Part shown: one piece after another, positions 7,511-16,079 of the stretch
Layout of the letters: every line of letters starts with the position of its first letter
Numbering within the stretch: the stretch's first letter is position 1
Assembly: GCF_017795885.1 (NCBI RefSeq)
Contig: NZ_CP059297.1
Location: 2,857,001-2,921,000 of the forward strand
Length of the DNA stretch: 64,000 nucleotides
Origin: Brevundimonas sp. AJA228-03
GTDB lineage: Bacteria; Pseudomonadota; Alphaproteobacteria; Caulobacterales; Caulobacteraceae
Reading direction: 5' to 3'
Position numbers and translations under genes: made by a program
The notes under the pieces: model-generated
What the model was told of the DNA's origin: nothing
Databases searched by the model: none
What the model saw: only the letters and a program-made list of their open reading frames with translations

Positions 7511-10500
7511 ATGAGCCAGCAACTGATCAACGCCTATCTGAAGGATCTGGCGAACTACCGCCGCATTGGTGGCACCACCGAGGGCGTCACCTCAGAGGCG
7601 TTCAAGGACCTGCTCAAGGCCTGGGCCAAGCCGTTTGGCTACACGCTCATTACCCAGCACGCCTTCACCACGACCGCCAAGGTCAACAACCGCGTCGACG
7701 GCGCGATCATGCTGGAGCGGTTCCCCATCGGCTATTGGGAGGCCAAGGACGAGGACGACGACCTCGACGTCGAGATCGAAAAGAAGTTCCGGCGCGGCTA
7801 TCCCAAGACCAACATCATCTTCGAGGACACCCACCGCGCGGTCCTGTGGCAGCACGGCAAATTCGTCATGGACTGCGCCGTCACCGACGGCCCGGAACTG
7901 GGCAAGCTGCTGGACATCTTCTTCGGCTACGAGCGCGAGGAGACGACCAATTTCAAGAAGGCCGTGGCCCAGTTCAAGGTCGACCTGCCCCCCGTCCTCG
8001 ACATCCTGCGCGAACAGATCGACGCGGCCCAGGCCAACGTCCCGGCGTTTCAGAGCGCCGCCGCCGCCTTTCTGAAACAGGCGAAAGAGACCATCAATCC
8101 GTCGGTCACGGCTGACGACGTTCGGGAAATGCTGATCCAGCACATTCTGACCGAGAACATCTTCGCCAAGGTGTTCGGCGACGACGAGTTTCACCGGAAG
8201 AACAACGTCGCCCAGGCCCTGTATGCGCTGGAGGACACCTTCTTCTCCGGCGATGTGCGCCGCCGCACCCTGTCCAAGCTCTCGACCTATTACGCGGCCA
8301 TCGAATCCGCCGCCGCCCTGATCACGTCACACAGCGAAAAGCAGGGGTTCCTCAAGGCGATCTACGAGGGGTTCTACAAGGTCTATAACGCCAAGGCCGC
8401 CGACCGGCTGGGGGTCGTCTATACCCCCAACGAGATCGTCCGCTTTATGGTCGAGAGCGCCGACTGGCTGTGCGAGAAGCATTTCAAGAAGAATCTTATC
8501 GACCGGGATGTCGAGATCCTCGACCCCGCCACGGGCACCGGCACCTTCATCGTCGAACTGCTGGAGCATTTCAGCGGCCAGCCCGAAAAGCTGAAGCACA
8601 AATACGCCGAGGAGTTGCACGCCAACGAGGTGGCGATCCTGCCCTACTACGTCGCCAACCTGAATATCGAGGCGACCTACAACGCCATCACCGGCGGCTA
8701 TGCCGAGTTCCCGGGCCTGTGCTTCGTCGACACGCTGGATAACGTCGCGGCGCTCGGCATCTATTCCGGGCACCAGTACGACCTGCTGGGCGGCATGTCG
8801 GACGAGAACGCCGACCGGGTGAAGCGCCAGAACAGCCGCAAGATCAGCGTCGTGATCGGCAATCCGCCCTACAACGCCTGGCAGGAAAACTACAATCAGA
8901 ACAACGCCAATCGGCCCTATGCGCGGGTCGATCAGCGGATCGGCGCGACCTACATCAAGGAGGGCACGGCCCAGAACAAGAACAGCGTCTATGACATGTA
9001 CACCCGCTTCATCCGCTGGGCTTCGGACCGGGTGAAGGACGAAGGCGTCATCGCCTTCATCATCGGGCGAAAGCCCTTCGCCAAGGCCGCCTACGACGGG
9101 TTCCGCAAGGTGATCGCCCGCGAGTTCGCGGAAATCTGGGTCTTCGACCTGGGGGGCGACGTGCGCGACAATCCCAAGCTTTCGGGCACCAAGCACAACG
9201 TGTTCGGCATCCAGACCGGCGTGGCGATTGTCTTTCTGGTGAAGAAGAAGGGCAAGTCGGGCGGGGCCGTGATCCGCTATGCACGGCGCCCGGAGATGGA
9301 GACGGCGGAGGACAAGCTGGCGGCCATCTCCGCGATTGGCGATATCGGAAAACTGTCGGTTGAGACAATCCAGCCGGATCGGAAGAATGACTGGCTAAAC
9401 CTCAGCGACAACGACTGGGACACGCTACTTCCGCTTGTCGATACCAGCATCTCCGTCGCTCGCACGACCGCGCAGCACAACGCGATATTCCGGCTTGTGT
9501 CGAATGGGTTGAAGACCCAGCGGGACGAGTGGACCTATGACATAGGTAAGGACGCTCTCGCTGCGAAAGCCGCTGTGATGGTCAAGATTTACGAGGCCAC
9601 TCGCAAGAACGCGGCATTCGATGATCGGGAGACGATCAAGTGGGACGCTGATTTGGATCGCCACCGCGCCGCTGGGATCGCGAAGAGCTTTTCGGCCAAA
9701 TCGATAATTCGAGCTGCTTATCGGCCATTTGCCAAACGCTGGCTGTATTTCGATGCACATTTCAACGGCCGGACTTACCAACAGCCTGCGATGTTTGGCG
9801 CTGGCCTGTCGAACATAGCGATCACTTGGAGCGATACCGCTTTCCGGGCCGACTTCATGTCTCTGGCGACAGATGGCCCGTGGGACCTCCACTTCGGCGC
9901 TTCGAGCGACGGATACCAAGGTGTTGGACGCTACCGCTATGTCGGCAAAGACCGCCTCGACAACATCACCGACTGGGCGCTCAAACAGTTCACCGACCGC
10001 TACGGCAAGGCCGCCGCGATCTCCAAAGACGACATCTTCGCTTATGTCTATGCCGTGCTGCACGACCCGGTGTACCGCGAGACCTATGCCCTGAACCTGA
10101 AGCGCGAGTTCCCGCGCATTCCGCTGTATCCCGATTTCAAGCGGTGGCGCGACTGGGGTCAGGCCCTGCTGGACCTGCACATCGGCTATGAGACCGCCGC
10201 CCCCGCCGCCCTGACCCGCACCGACACCCCCGACCCGAAACGCGCGCCCGACACCACCCCGGTGGTCAAGCTGAAGTCCGATCCCGACAAAGGCATCATC
10301 GTGCTGGACGCGGACACCCAGCTGTCGGGCGTGCCCCTGTCCGCCTGGCGCTATCGCCTCGGCAACCGCTCGGCCATCGACTGGGTGCTGGACCAGCACA
10401 AGCAAAAGACGCCCACGGACCCGACCATCCGGGCGAAGTTCAACACCTATCGCTTCGCCGACTACAAGGAGACGGTGGTGGACCTGCTGGCGCGTGTGGT

Positions 10501-10603
10501 GACGGTCAGTGTGGAGACAGTGGCGATCACCGACGCCATGGCGGCGCTGCCGGCGGGGGCGCGGGAACTCCCTCTCCCGGCGGGAGAGGGCTTGAGCACC
10601 TGA
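7511..10603 (+). CDS. Single-chain restriction-modification-like enzyme (N6-adenine methyltransferase with N-terminal nuclease)
   Basis: 1030 residues. The N-terminus has a PD-(D/E)XK-type pattern: Asp63 in RVDGAIM and Glu77-Ala-Lys79 in YWEAKDEDDDLD. Methyltransferase motif I DPATGTGTF is at about 338 and motif IV NPPY at about 451, the gamma-type adenine methylase order. The C-terminal third has the YRPFAKRWLYFD motif (about 737) seen in type ISP specificity regions. Unlike type ISP enzymes there is no helicase between nuclease and methylase, so it resembles type IIG-like proteins. No partner gene lies beside it. The last ~12 residues come from a palindromic repeat. AGGGG precedes the ATG. 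Confidence 0.85.
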   Translation: MSQQLINAYLKDLANYRRIGGTTEGVTSEAFKDLLKAWAKPFGYTLITQHAFTTTAKVNNRVDGAIMLERFPIGYWEAKDEDDDLDVEIEKKFRRGYPKTNIIFEDTHRAVLWQHGKFVMDCAVTDGPELGKLLDIFFGYEREETTNFKKAVAQFKVDLPPVLDILREQIDAAQANVPAFQSAAAAFLKQAKETINPSVTADDVREMLIQHILTENIFAKVFGDDEFHRKNNVAQALYALEDTFFSGDVRRRTLSKLSTYYAAIESAAALITSHSEKQGFLKAIYEGFYKVYNAKAADRLGVVYTPNEIVRFMVESADWLCEKHFKKNLIDRDVEILDPATGTGTFIVELLEHFSGQPEKLKHKYAEELHANEVAILPYYVANLNIEATYNAITGGYAEFPGLCFVDTLDNVAALGIYSGHQYDLLGGMSDENADRVKRQNSRKISVVIGNPPYNAWQENYNQNNANRPYARVDQRIGATYIKEGTAQNKNSVYDMYTRFIRWASDRVKDEGVIAFIIGRKPFAKAAYDGFRKVIAREFAEIWVFDLGGDVRDNPKLSGTKHNVFGIQTGVAIVFLVKKKGKSGGAVIRYARRPEMETAEDKLAAISAIGDIGKLSVETIQPDRKNDWLNLSDNDWDTLLPLVDTSISVARTTAQHNAIFRLVSNGLKTQRDEWTYDIGKDALAAKAAVMVKIYEATRKNAAFDDRETIKWDADLDRHRAAGIAKSFSAKSIIRAAYRPFAKRWLYFDAHFNGRTYQQPAMFGAGLSNIAITWSDTAFRADFMSLATDGPWDLHFGASSDGYQGVGRYRYVGKDRLDNITDWALKQFTDRYGKAAAISKDDIFAYVYAVLHDPVYRETYALNLKREFPRIPLYPDFKRWRDWGQALLDLHIGYETAAPAALTRTDTPDPKRAPDTTPVVKLKSDPDKGIIVLDADTQLSGVPLSAWRYRLGNRSAIDWVLDQHKQKTPTDPTIRAKFNTYRFADYKETVVDLLARVVTVSVETVAITDAMAALPAGARELPLPAGEGLST

Positions 10604-10734
10604 GAGCGTAGCGATCAGTCTTGTGCGAAAGGGTGAGGGGCACCCGCCAACCGCCACGCACCGACCCCTCACCCTTTCGGCTGCACGCATCGCTGCGCTC
10701 TGCGAGCCTCAAGCCCTCTCCCGCCGGGAGAGGG
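10570..10734. repeat. Long composite palindromic repeat, CCCTCTCCC family, copy 2
   Basis: 165 bp with the same outer CCCTCTCCCGG hairpins and inner GAAAGGGTGAGGGG / CCCCTCACCCTTTC arms as the other copies. It starts inside the R-M coding frame, which ends in it at 10603, and it ends 1 bp before the stop codon of the convergent DUF559 gene. It therefore supplies coding sequence to one neighbour and abuts the other. Confidence 0.9.
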
Positions 10735-10735
10735 A

Positions 10736-11083
10736 TCACAGCCCTAACGTCCTCGCATGCTCCCGCACCGCCTCGTCGATCCGGCCCGGCTCCGCCAGCG
10801 CCACGGCATTGTCGAACCGGATCACGGTCCAGCCGATGGCCTCGATCTCCGCCTGACGCGCCCGGTCACGTTCCGCCACCGCCTCCAGCCCGTGCACGCC
10901 GCCATCCAGCTCGATCACCAGCCTCAGTGGCTCGCAGGCGAAGTCGGCGATGAAACGGCCGATCGGGTGCTGCCGCCGGAATTTGTGTCCATCGACCCGG
11001 CCCCCGCGCAGCCTGGCCCACATCCGGTCCTCGGCGAGGCCGGAGGATTGTCGCAACGCCCGAGCCTGCGCGATCTTTCTCAT
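10736..11083 (-). CDS. DUF559 endonuclease-like protein (115 aa)
   Basis: Contains the DUF559 core: EDRMWARLRGGRVDGHKFRRQHPIGRF, then IADFACEPLRLVIELDGGVH. In this family Glu of the first helix, Asp of (I/V)ADF and Glu of (V/I)ELDGG form a Vsr/restriction-endonuclease-like active site, all present here. No cognate methylase-specific context is seen. It is bordered on one side by a composite palindrome (10570-10734), on the other by a short palindrome (11103-11117) inside a truncated toxin gene. Proposed as a DNA nuclease; substrate unknown. Confidence 0.85.
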   Translation of the reverse strand: MRKIAQARALRQSSGLAEDRMWARLRGGRVDGHKFRRQHPIGRFIADFACEPLRLVIELDGGVHGLEAVAERDRARQAEIEAIGWTVIRFDNAVALAEPGRIDEAVREHARTLGL

Positions 11084-11092
11084 CGCACAACT

Positions 11093-11204
11093 TTACCGTT
11101 TTCCTTCTCCCGGAGAAACAGTGATTGTGCTATTGTGCGGCGGAGACAGGAGTTCTCAATCGCGAGACATCGCCAGGGCCAAGGCGCTCGAACGAGAATC
11201 ATGA
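11093..11204 (+). pseudogene. 3' remnant of a HigB/RelE-type toxin
   Basis: The frame reads GETVIVLLCGGDRSSQSRDI then ARAKALERES and stop. This matches the C-terminal ~35 residues of HigB/RelE toxins of the 'addiction module killer' type (consensus ..YFG..GETVVLLLCGGDKSSQ..DI..A). The N-terminal two thirds are absent: the sequence upstream is the divergent DUF559 gene. The stop overlaps the start of an antitoxin remnant, as in intact higBA-like operons. No functional toxin can be made. Confidence 0.7.
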
Positions 11205-11360
11205 TGCCCCTCAAAACCCTGCCTTTCGATCCGGCGGACTACCTCGACACCGAGGAAGCCATTGCCGCCTATCTCGCCGATGCCAGGCTGGACGGCGCGG
11301 TCGCCCTGTCGCGCGCCGTTGAGGTCGTGGCCCGCGCACGGGTGCGGATGACAAGGGCGA
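11201..11360 (+). pseudogene. 5' remnant of a HigA-like antitoxin
   Basis: The frame from 11201 reads MMPLKTLPFDPADYLDTEEA then IAAYLADA..., the N-terminal signature of the addiction-module antidote proteins that pair with HigB toxins of this type. After VVARARVRM the expected helix-turn-helix is missing; the reading frame instead runs in phase into the small gene at 11402, so a 128-residue fusion could be translated. Together with the toxin remnant this is a decayed TA locus. Confidence 0.65.
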
Positions 11361-11401
11361 GAATCGGTGTACGTTCCCGATCTGTTCCAACGGAGGCTGT
11401 G

Positions 11402-11587
11402 ATGGCCAAGAACACGGGTAACGACTTTCGCCGCGGGGCTGTCACCGGCCGCACCCAGTTTCAGCAACCCAACGGCGACTGGCAGAAGCGCGACGAGCGC
11501 ACGGGCCAGTTCATGGAGCGCAAGTCCAGCGAAGGCCCTTTCAAAGGCGTCGCCAAGGAACCCGACGGCCGCGACGGCAAGGACTGA
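11402..11587 (+). CDS. Small hydrophilic conserved-type protein (61 aa)
   Basis: Begins MAKNTGNDFRRGAVTGRTQ and continues QKRDERTGQFMERKSSEGPF. Small proteins with the pattern KNTGND(F/Y)R.G.V..R(T/S)Q....KRD..TG(Q/R)FM are widespread in bacteria as hypothetical proteins; the role is unknown. The ATG at 11402 has GGAGG 5 nt upstream, so it can be translated on its own even though the same frame is open into the antitoxin remnant. Confidence 0.7.
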   Translation: MAKNTGNDFRRGAVTGRTQFQQPNGDWQKRDERTGQFMERKSSEGPFKGVAKEPDGRDGKD

Positions 11588-11588
11588 G

Positions 11589-11864
11589 TTGCAACCCGAC
11601 CTCTTCGGCACCCCTTCGTCATCCCCCGGCTTGGCCGGGGGACCCGCCGCCTATGTCGTGCCCCACGCCATCGCGGTGAACACCCTGCGCAAGACCCTGG
11701 CCACCCTGACCGCCGCCACGCGCTGGCCGTGGGACCCGGACATGAAGGCCGCGCGCATGGACCGGACCGTGCCCAAGCTGCTGGCCGTCCTGCCCGCCGA
11801 CGAGGCCGAACACTGGAGTGGCCTGATCGCAGCCCAGGCCGCGCGGCTGGACGCCGCGATCTGA
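11589..11864 (+). CDS. Small protein (91 aa) carrying an in-frame palindromic insert
   Basis: Starts at TTG 11589 (MQPDLFGTP) with AAGGA 6 nt upstream, one base after the preceding stop. Residues ~10-21 (SSSPGLAGGPAA) are encoded by a CGTCATCC-type palindrome (11618-11646). The rest (AVNTLRKTLATLTAATRWPW then DEAEHWSGLIAAQAARLDAA) is a helical protein I do not recognise. The repeat looks like an insertion behind the original first residues rather than a shadow frame, because codon use downstream is normal. Confidence 0.55.
   Translation: MQPDLFGTPSSSPGLAGGPAAYVVPHAIAVNTLRKTLATLTAATRWPWDPDMKAARMDRTVPKLLAVLPADEAEHWSGLIAAQAARLDAAI
11618..11646. repeat. CGTCATCC-family palindrome inside a coding frame
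   Basis: CGTCATCCCCCGGC followed by TTGGCCGGGGGACCCG; the CCCCCGGC / GCCGGGGG arms form a hairpin. It is read as S-S-P-G-L-A-G-G-P in the same repeat phase as the two uvrB copies at 13560 and 13626. Confidence 0.75.
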
Positions 11865-11969
11865 CACCCCTCGCCACAACCGCCCTCTCTCCGCCCCCTG
11901 CGCAGGGGACCGGGTGCGGCGGGACCGGGCCGGTAGATCGGGGCGGCGTCCTTCGGCTAGGCTGAGGCC

Positions 11970-12767
11970 ATGCTCGTCTATCGTCGCCAGCCCGCCGCCG
12001 CCCGCCTTCGCGGGGTCGTGCGCGGCTATCAGGAGCGGACCGGTCGTCTGTCCGGGCCGGGGGTGGTGCTGCCGCTGACCGGGCGGCCGAATGCCTTCAT
12101 CGAGATCTATGCCGCCACCCCCTACTGGGCCGATGTGGGCTCGGGGTTCGCGGCGGTGCCGGACGCCGTGATCGTGGGGCCCCAGACCCGGCGGCATACG
12201 GACCTTCTGATGCGCGGCGAGATCTGCAGCTTCAACATCCAGTTCCAGGCGGGGGGCCTCAACCGGCTTCTGGGATTGCCGATGGACGAGATGGCGGATG
12301 CCGCCCATGCGGCGGATCAGGTCGGCGGGGCGGCCCTGGCCGACCTGCGCGCCGCGGTGCAGTCGGCGGCGGGCTTCGAGGGGCGTGTCGCCGCGGCCGA
12401 GGCCTGGCTGTCGCGGCGACTGGAGGCCGCACGCCCGCGCGACGCGGTCGACCAGGCGGCGGATGTCCTGCGCCGGATGCGGGGGGCGGTACGGATCGAC
12501 GCCCTGGCGGAACGCGCCGGCCTGGGCGACCGCCAGTTCCACCGCCGCTTCACCGCCCAGGTCGGGGTCGCGCCGAAACTCTATGCCCGCATCGTCCGCT
12601 TCGACGCCATGCTGGCGGACCGGGACCGGGACCCGTCGCGCCCCTGGACCGCCCTGGCCCAGGACCACGGCTATTTCGACCAGTCCCATCTCCAGCGCGA
12701 CTTCCACGCCTTTGCCGGGACCGCGCCCGGCGGGTTCGCCTCGCCGCTTCCGGTCGTCCGGGCATGA
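11970..12767 (+). CDS. AraC family transcriptional regulator
   Basis: 265 residues. The N-terminal ~140 residues form a sensing domain of the DUF6597-like kind (PNAFIEIYAATPYW, GPQTRRHTDLLMRGEICSFN). The C-terminal ~100 residues are the AraC double HTH: IDALAERAGLGDRQFHRRFTAQVG and the second helix pair WTALAQDHGYFDQSHLQRDF. A CTAG-type -10 (11957-11960) lies 9 nt before the ATG, suggesting a near-leaderless transcript. The target is unknown; the next gene is a possible candidate. Confidence 0.88.
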   Translation: MLVYRRQPAAARLRGVVRGYQERTGRLSGPGVVLPLTGRPNAFIEIYAATPYWADVGSGFAAVPDAVIVGPQTRRHTDLLMRGEICSFNIQFQAGGLNRLLGLPMDEMADAAHAADQVGGAALADLRAAVQSAAGFEGRVAAAEAWLSRRLEAARPRDAVDQAADVLRRMRGAVRIDALAERAGLGDRQFHRRFTAQVGVAPKLYARIVRFDAMLADRDRDPSRPWTALAQDHGYFDQSHLQRDFHAFAGTAPGGFASPLPVVRA

Positions 12768-12837
12768 CCGATCCGTCCTATCGGTCGGGGGTCCGGCGTG
12801 GCTGACTGCGGGCCCGTCCAGACGGAGATCGACCCCA

Positions 12838-13361
12838 TGCACCGCCGCCCCCTCCACCGCCGCCACGCCGTCCTCGGCCTTGTTTCCCTTCCTCTCGCAG
12901 GCACCGCCATGACCGCCCTCGCCCAGCCCTCCACCGACAGCCACGCCGATATCCACACCTGGCTGGATCAGCACGCCGCCGCCTGGAACGCCAATGACGT
13001 TCCCGCCATGTACACCCGCGCCGCGCCCGACCTGCACTGGGTCAATGTGGTCGGCATGCACTGGCGCGGCCTGCCCGCCGTGATCCATGCGCATGAGGTG
13101 TTCTTTTCCATCATGTTCCACGATGTCCCGAACACCCTGCTGGGGGTGGACAGCATCGTCGAGATCGCGCCGGACGTCCGGATCTGCGTCGCCCGCTGGG
13201 CGCTCGGCGACTACACCACGCCGTCGGGGGACCGGATCGTGGCCGAGACCAACCGCATGACCCTGGTCTTCACGGGGCGGGACGACGGCCTGTCGCTGCG
13301 CCATGTCGCCAACATCCGCATCGATGCCGACGCCGCCCGCCACGACCCCGCGCCGGGCTGA
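12838..13361 (+). CDS. Exported SnoaL-like (NTF2-fold) protein
   Basis: 174 residues from ATG 12838, chosen because GGAG lies 9 nt upstream and a twin-arginine-type signal (HRRHAVLGLVSLPLAG) starts there. The mature part (HTWLDQHAAAWNANDVPAMY then APDLHWVNVVGMHWRGLPAV) fits the SgcJ/EcaC-SnoaL NTF2-like group, whose members are often unassigned enzymes or ligand-binding proteins. It follows the AraC regulator by 70 bp in the same direction and may be its target (inference). Confidence 0.7.
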
Positions 13362-13444
13362 GGTCAGCGACACAGCCTCCCGGCTCCGCCGCCGCGACCG
13401 CGCATTGACTGGCGACATCGTCCCGGGCGCACTAGGTTGCGTTC

Positions 13445-15862
13445 ATGAACCGTTCCTCGACCCCCAAGGGCTCGGCCCCCGTCACCAGGAAGCCGGTCCA
13501 CGTTCCGAACAGGGGCGTGGCCGAGGCTCCGTCGGCCTTCATCCGCGACGGCGATATCCCGTCATCCTCCGGCCCGACCGGAGGACGGGCTACGGCGAAC
13601 CTGCCGATGTTCGCCCCGGTGACCTCGTCATCCTCCGGCTTGACCGGAGGACCGCGCCTGACGCCGGAGGAGCCGCCGGTCAATGCGGGCGAGTGGACCC
13701 CGCACCGCCCCGACCGCCCGGCCAAGTCCCTGACCGGCCGCCAGAAGCACCGCTTCCGGCTGGAGACCACCTACACCCCCGCCGGAGACCAGCCCGCCGC
13801 CATCGCCGAACTGGTGTCCCAGGCGGCCCAGGGCGACCGCGACCAGGTCCTGCTGGGCGTCACCGGCTCGGGCAAGACCTTCACCATGGCCAAGGTCATC
13901 GAGGCCACCCAGCGCCCGGCCCTGATCCTCGCGCCAAACAAGACATTGGCTGCGCAACTATACTCTGAGTTCAAAGCATTCTTTCCGGACAATGCGGTCG
14001 AATACTTTGTAAGCTACTACGATTACTACCAGCCGGAAGCCTATGTCCCCCGAACCGACACCTATATCGAGAAGGACTCAAGCATAAACGAGCAGATCGA
14101 CCGGATGCGGCACTCGGCGACGCGGTCGATTCTGGAGCGGGACGATGTCATCGTCGTGGCCTCGGTCTCCTGCATCTACGGCATCGGGTCGGTGGAGACC
14201 TATACGGCCATGACCTTCGACCTGAAGGTCGGGGACCAGATCGACGAGTCCAAGCTGCGGGCCGACCTGATCGCCCTGCAGTACAAGCGCAACGACGTCG
14301 CCTTCGAGCGGGGGATGTTCCGAAAGCGCGGCGACACGGTCGAGATCTTCCCCGTCCACCTCGACGACCGCGCCTGGCGCGTCAGCCTGTTCGGCGACGA
14401 GATCGAGGCGATCGCCGAGTTCGACCCCCTGACCGGCAGGAAGACCGCCGATCTGAAGGAGGTCACCGTCTATGCCGCCAGCCACTATGTCACCCCGCGC
14501 CCGACGCTCAACCAGGCGCTCGGCGGCATCAAGGCCGAGCTGAAGGAGACGCTCGACTGGATGATCGAGAACGGCAAGCTGCTGGAGGCGCAACGCCTTG
14601 AGCAGCGCGTGCGCTTCGATCTGGAGATGATGGAGGCCACCGGCTCCTGCGCCGGGATCGAGAACTATTCCCGCTGGCTGACCGGCCGCGCCCCCGGCGA
14701 GCCCCCGCCCACCTTCTTCGAATACATCCCCGACAACGCCCTGCTGTTCGTGGACGAGAGCCACGTCACCATCGGCCAGATCAACGGCATGTTCCGGGGC
14801 GACTATCGCCGCAAGTCCACATTGGCGGAGTACGGCTTCCGCCTGCCCTCCTGCATCGACAACCGCCCGCTCAAGTTCGACGAATGGGAGGCCATGCGGC
14901 CCCAGACGGTGCACGTCTCTGCCACCCCCGGCCCGTGGGAGATGGAACAGACCGGCGGCGTCTTCGTCGAACAGGTCATCCGCCCCACCGGCCTGATCGA
15001 CCCCCCGGTGGAGATCCGCCCCGTCAGCGGTGCCACCCGCAACCAGGTCGACGATGTCATCGACGAGGTGAAGGCTGTCGCCCGCGCCGGCTACCGCTCC
15101 CTGGTCACCGTCCTGACCAAGAAGATGGCCGAGGACCTGACCGAATACATGCACGAACAGGGCGTCCGCGTCCGCTACATGCACAGTGACGTCGACACCA
15201 TGGAGCGGATCGAGATCATCCGCGACCTGCGCCTGGGCACCTTCGACGTCCTGATCGGCATCAATCTGCTGCGCGAGGGGCTCGACATCCCCGAATGCGG
15301 CCTGGTCGCCATCCTCGATGCGGACAAGGAGGGCTTCCTGCGTTCCGAGACCTCCCTGATCCAGACCATCGGCCGCGCGGCCCGCAACGTCGACGGCCGC
15401 GTCATCCTCTATGCCGACCGCGTCACCGGCTCGATGGAACGCGCCATGGCCGAGACGAACCGCAGGCGCGAGCGCCAGACCGCCTACAACCTCGAACACG
15501 GCATCACGCCCGAGAGCGTCAAGCGCGACATCAAGGAAATCCTCGACAGCCCCTATGAGAAGGACCGTGTCCTGATCCCGACCACGGGCGTCAGGGAAGA
15601 CACCCGCCCCTTCATCGGCAACAACTTCCAGACCACGCTGAAAGACCTCGAAGGCAAGATGCGCGAAGCCGCCTCCAACCTCGAGTTCGAGGAAGCCGGC
15701 CGCCTGCGCGACGAGATCAAGAAGCTGAAACTCCTCGACCTCGAGTTCGCCAACGAGATCATGACCGGGGCGGGCGAACAGGTCGACAAGTCCGCCCCGA
15801 AGAAATGGCGCGCCGAGGCGGCGGCGGAGAAGGCGGAGGCGTTCAGGAAGGGGCGGCTCTGA
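13445..15862 (+). CDS. uvrB: Excinuclease ABC subunit B
   Basis: 805 residues, longer than the ~670-750 usual, because of a ~103-residue low-complexity N-terminus. The core has Walker [10 protein letters not shown] (Lys144), the DNA-wedge hairpin region [20 protein letters not shown], Walker B region LLFVDESH, helicase motif [11 protein letters not shown] and a C-terminal UVR domain ([15 protein letters not shown]) that binds UvrA/UvrC. It performs damage verification in nucleotide excision repair. Residues 39-48 and 60-70 of the extension are encoded by palindromic repeats. Codons for residues ~164-216 are unusually AT-rich. A partial copy of the 3' end is at 16711-16914. Confidence 0.97.
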   Translation: MNRSSTPKGSAPVTRKPVHVPNRGVAEAPSAFIRDGDIPSSSGPTGGRATANLPMFAPVTSSSSGLTGGPRLTPEEPPVNAGEWTPHRPDRPAKSLTGRQKHRFRLETTYTPAGDQPAAIAELVSQAAQGDRDQVLLGVTGSGKTFTMAKVIEATQRPALILAPNKTLAAQLYSEFKAFFPDNAVEYFVSYYDYYQPEAYVPRTDTYIEKDSSINEQIDRMRHSATRSILERDDVIVVASVSCIYGIGSVETYTAMTFDLKVGDQIDESKLRADLIALQYKRNDVAFERGMFRKRGDTVEIFPVHLDDRAWRVSLFGDEIEAIAEFDPLTGRKTADLKEVTVYAASHYVTPRPTLNQALGGIKAELKETLDWMIENGKLLEAQRLEQRVRFDLEMMEATGSCAGIENYSRWLTGRAPGEPPPTFFEYIPDNALLFVDESHVTIGQINGMFRGDYRRKSTLAEYGFRLPSCIDNRPLKFDEWEAMRPQTVHVSATPGPWEMEQTGGVFVEQVIRPTGLIDPPVEIRPVSGATRNQVDDVIDEVKAVARAGYRSLVTVLTKKMAEDLTEYMHEQGVRVRYMHSDVDTMERIEIIRDLRLGTFDVLIGINLLREGLDIPECGLVAILDADKEGFLRSETSLIQTIGRAARNVDGRVILYADRVTGSMERAMAETNRRRERQTAYNLEHGITPESVKRDIKEILDSPYEKDRVLIPTTGVREDTRPFIGNNFQTTLKDLEGKMREAASNLEFEEAGRLRDEIKKLKLLDLEFANEIMTGAGEQVDKSAPKKWRAEAAAEKAEAFRKGRL
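13560..13652. repeat. Two CGTCATCC-family palindromes inside uvrB
   Basis: Copies at 13560-13587 and 13626-13652, each with TCCTCCGG / CCGGAGGA arms around a short GCCCGA or CTTGA loop. Both are read in the same phase, as [10 protein letters not shown] and [11 protein letters not shown], so they add a Ser/Gly linker without a stop. The segment between them contains a further small dyad, GGCGAAC...GTTCGCC. Confidence 0.8.
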
Positions 15863-15868
15863 GCCTTT

Positions 15869-16037
15869 CCCTCTCCCGGCGGGAGAGGGCTTGAGCGCCC
15901 GGGAGCCGAAGGCGATCGGACTTGCGCGAAAGGGTGAGGGGCACCCCGCCAACCCTCATGCAACGACCCCTCACCCTTTCGGCCGAGACGCATCGCTCCG
16001 CTCTGCGGGCCTCAAGCCCTCTCCCGCCGGGAGAGGG
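15869..16037. repeat. Long composite palindromic repeat, CCCTCTCCC family, copy 3
   Basis: 169 bp, beginning 6 bp after the uvrB stop and ending about 43 bp before the ParD-like gene. The outer hairpins and inner GAAAGGGTGAGGGG arms match the other copies. It may terminate uvrB and is the left border of the segment enclosed by the duplicated uvrB ends. Confidence 0.88.
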
Positions 16038-16079
16038 GCCGACATTCCGCACCGCCGCCATCTGTGCTATCCTCCTCCC

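Noticed and set aside
14078..15952. Minus-strand frame of 624 codons opposite uvrB
   Set aside because: It is antisense to conserved helicase motifs, and its translation is low complexity without recognisable motifs.
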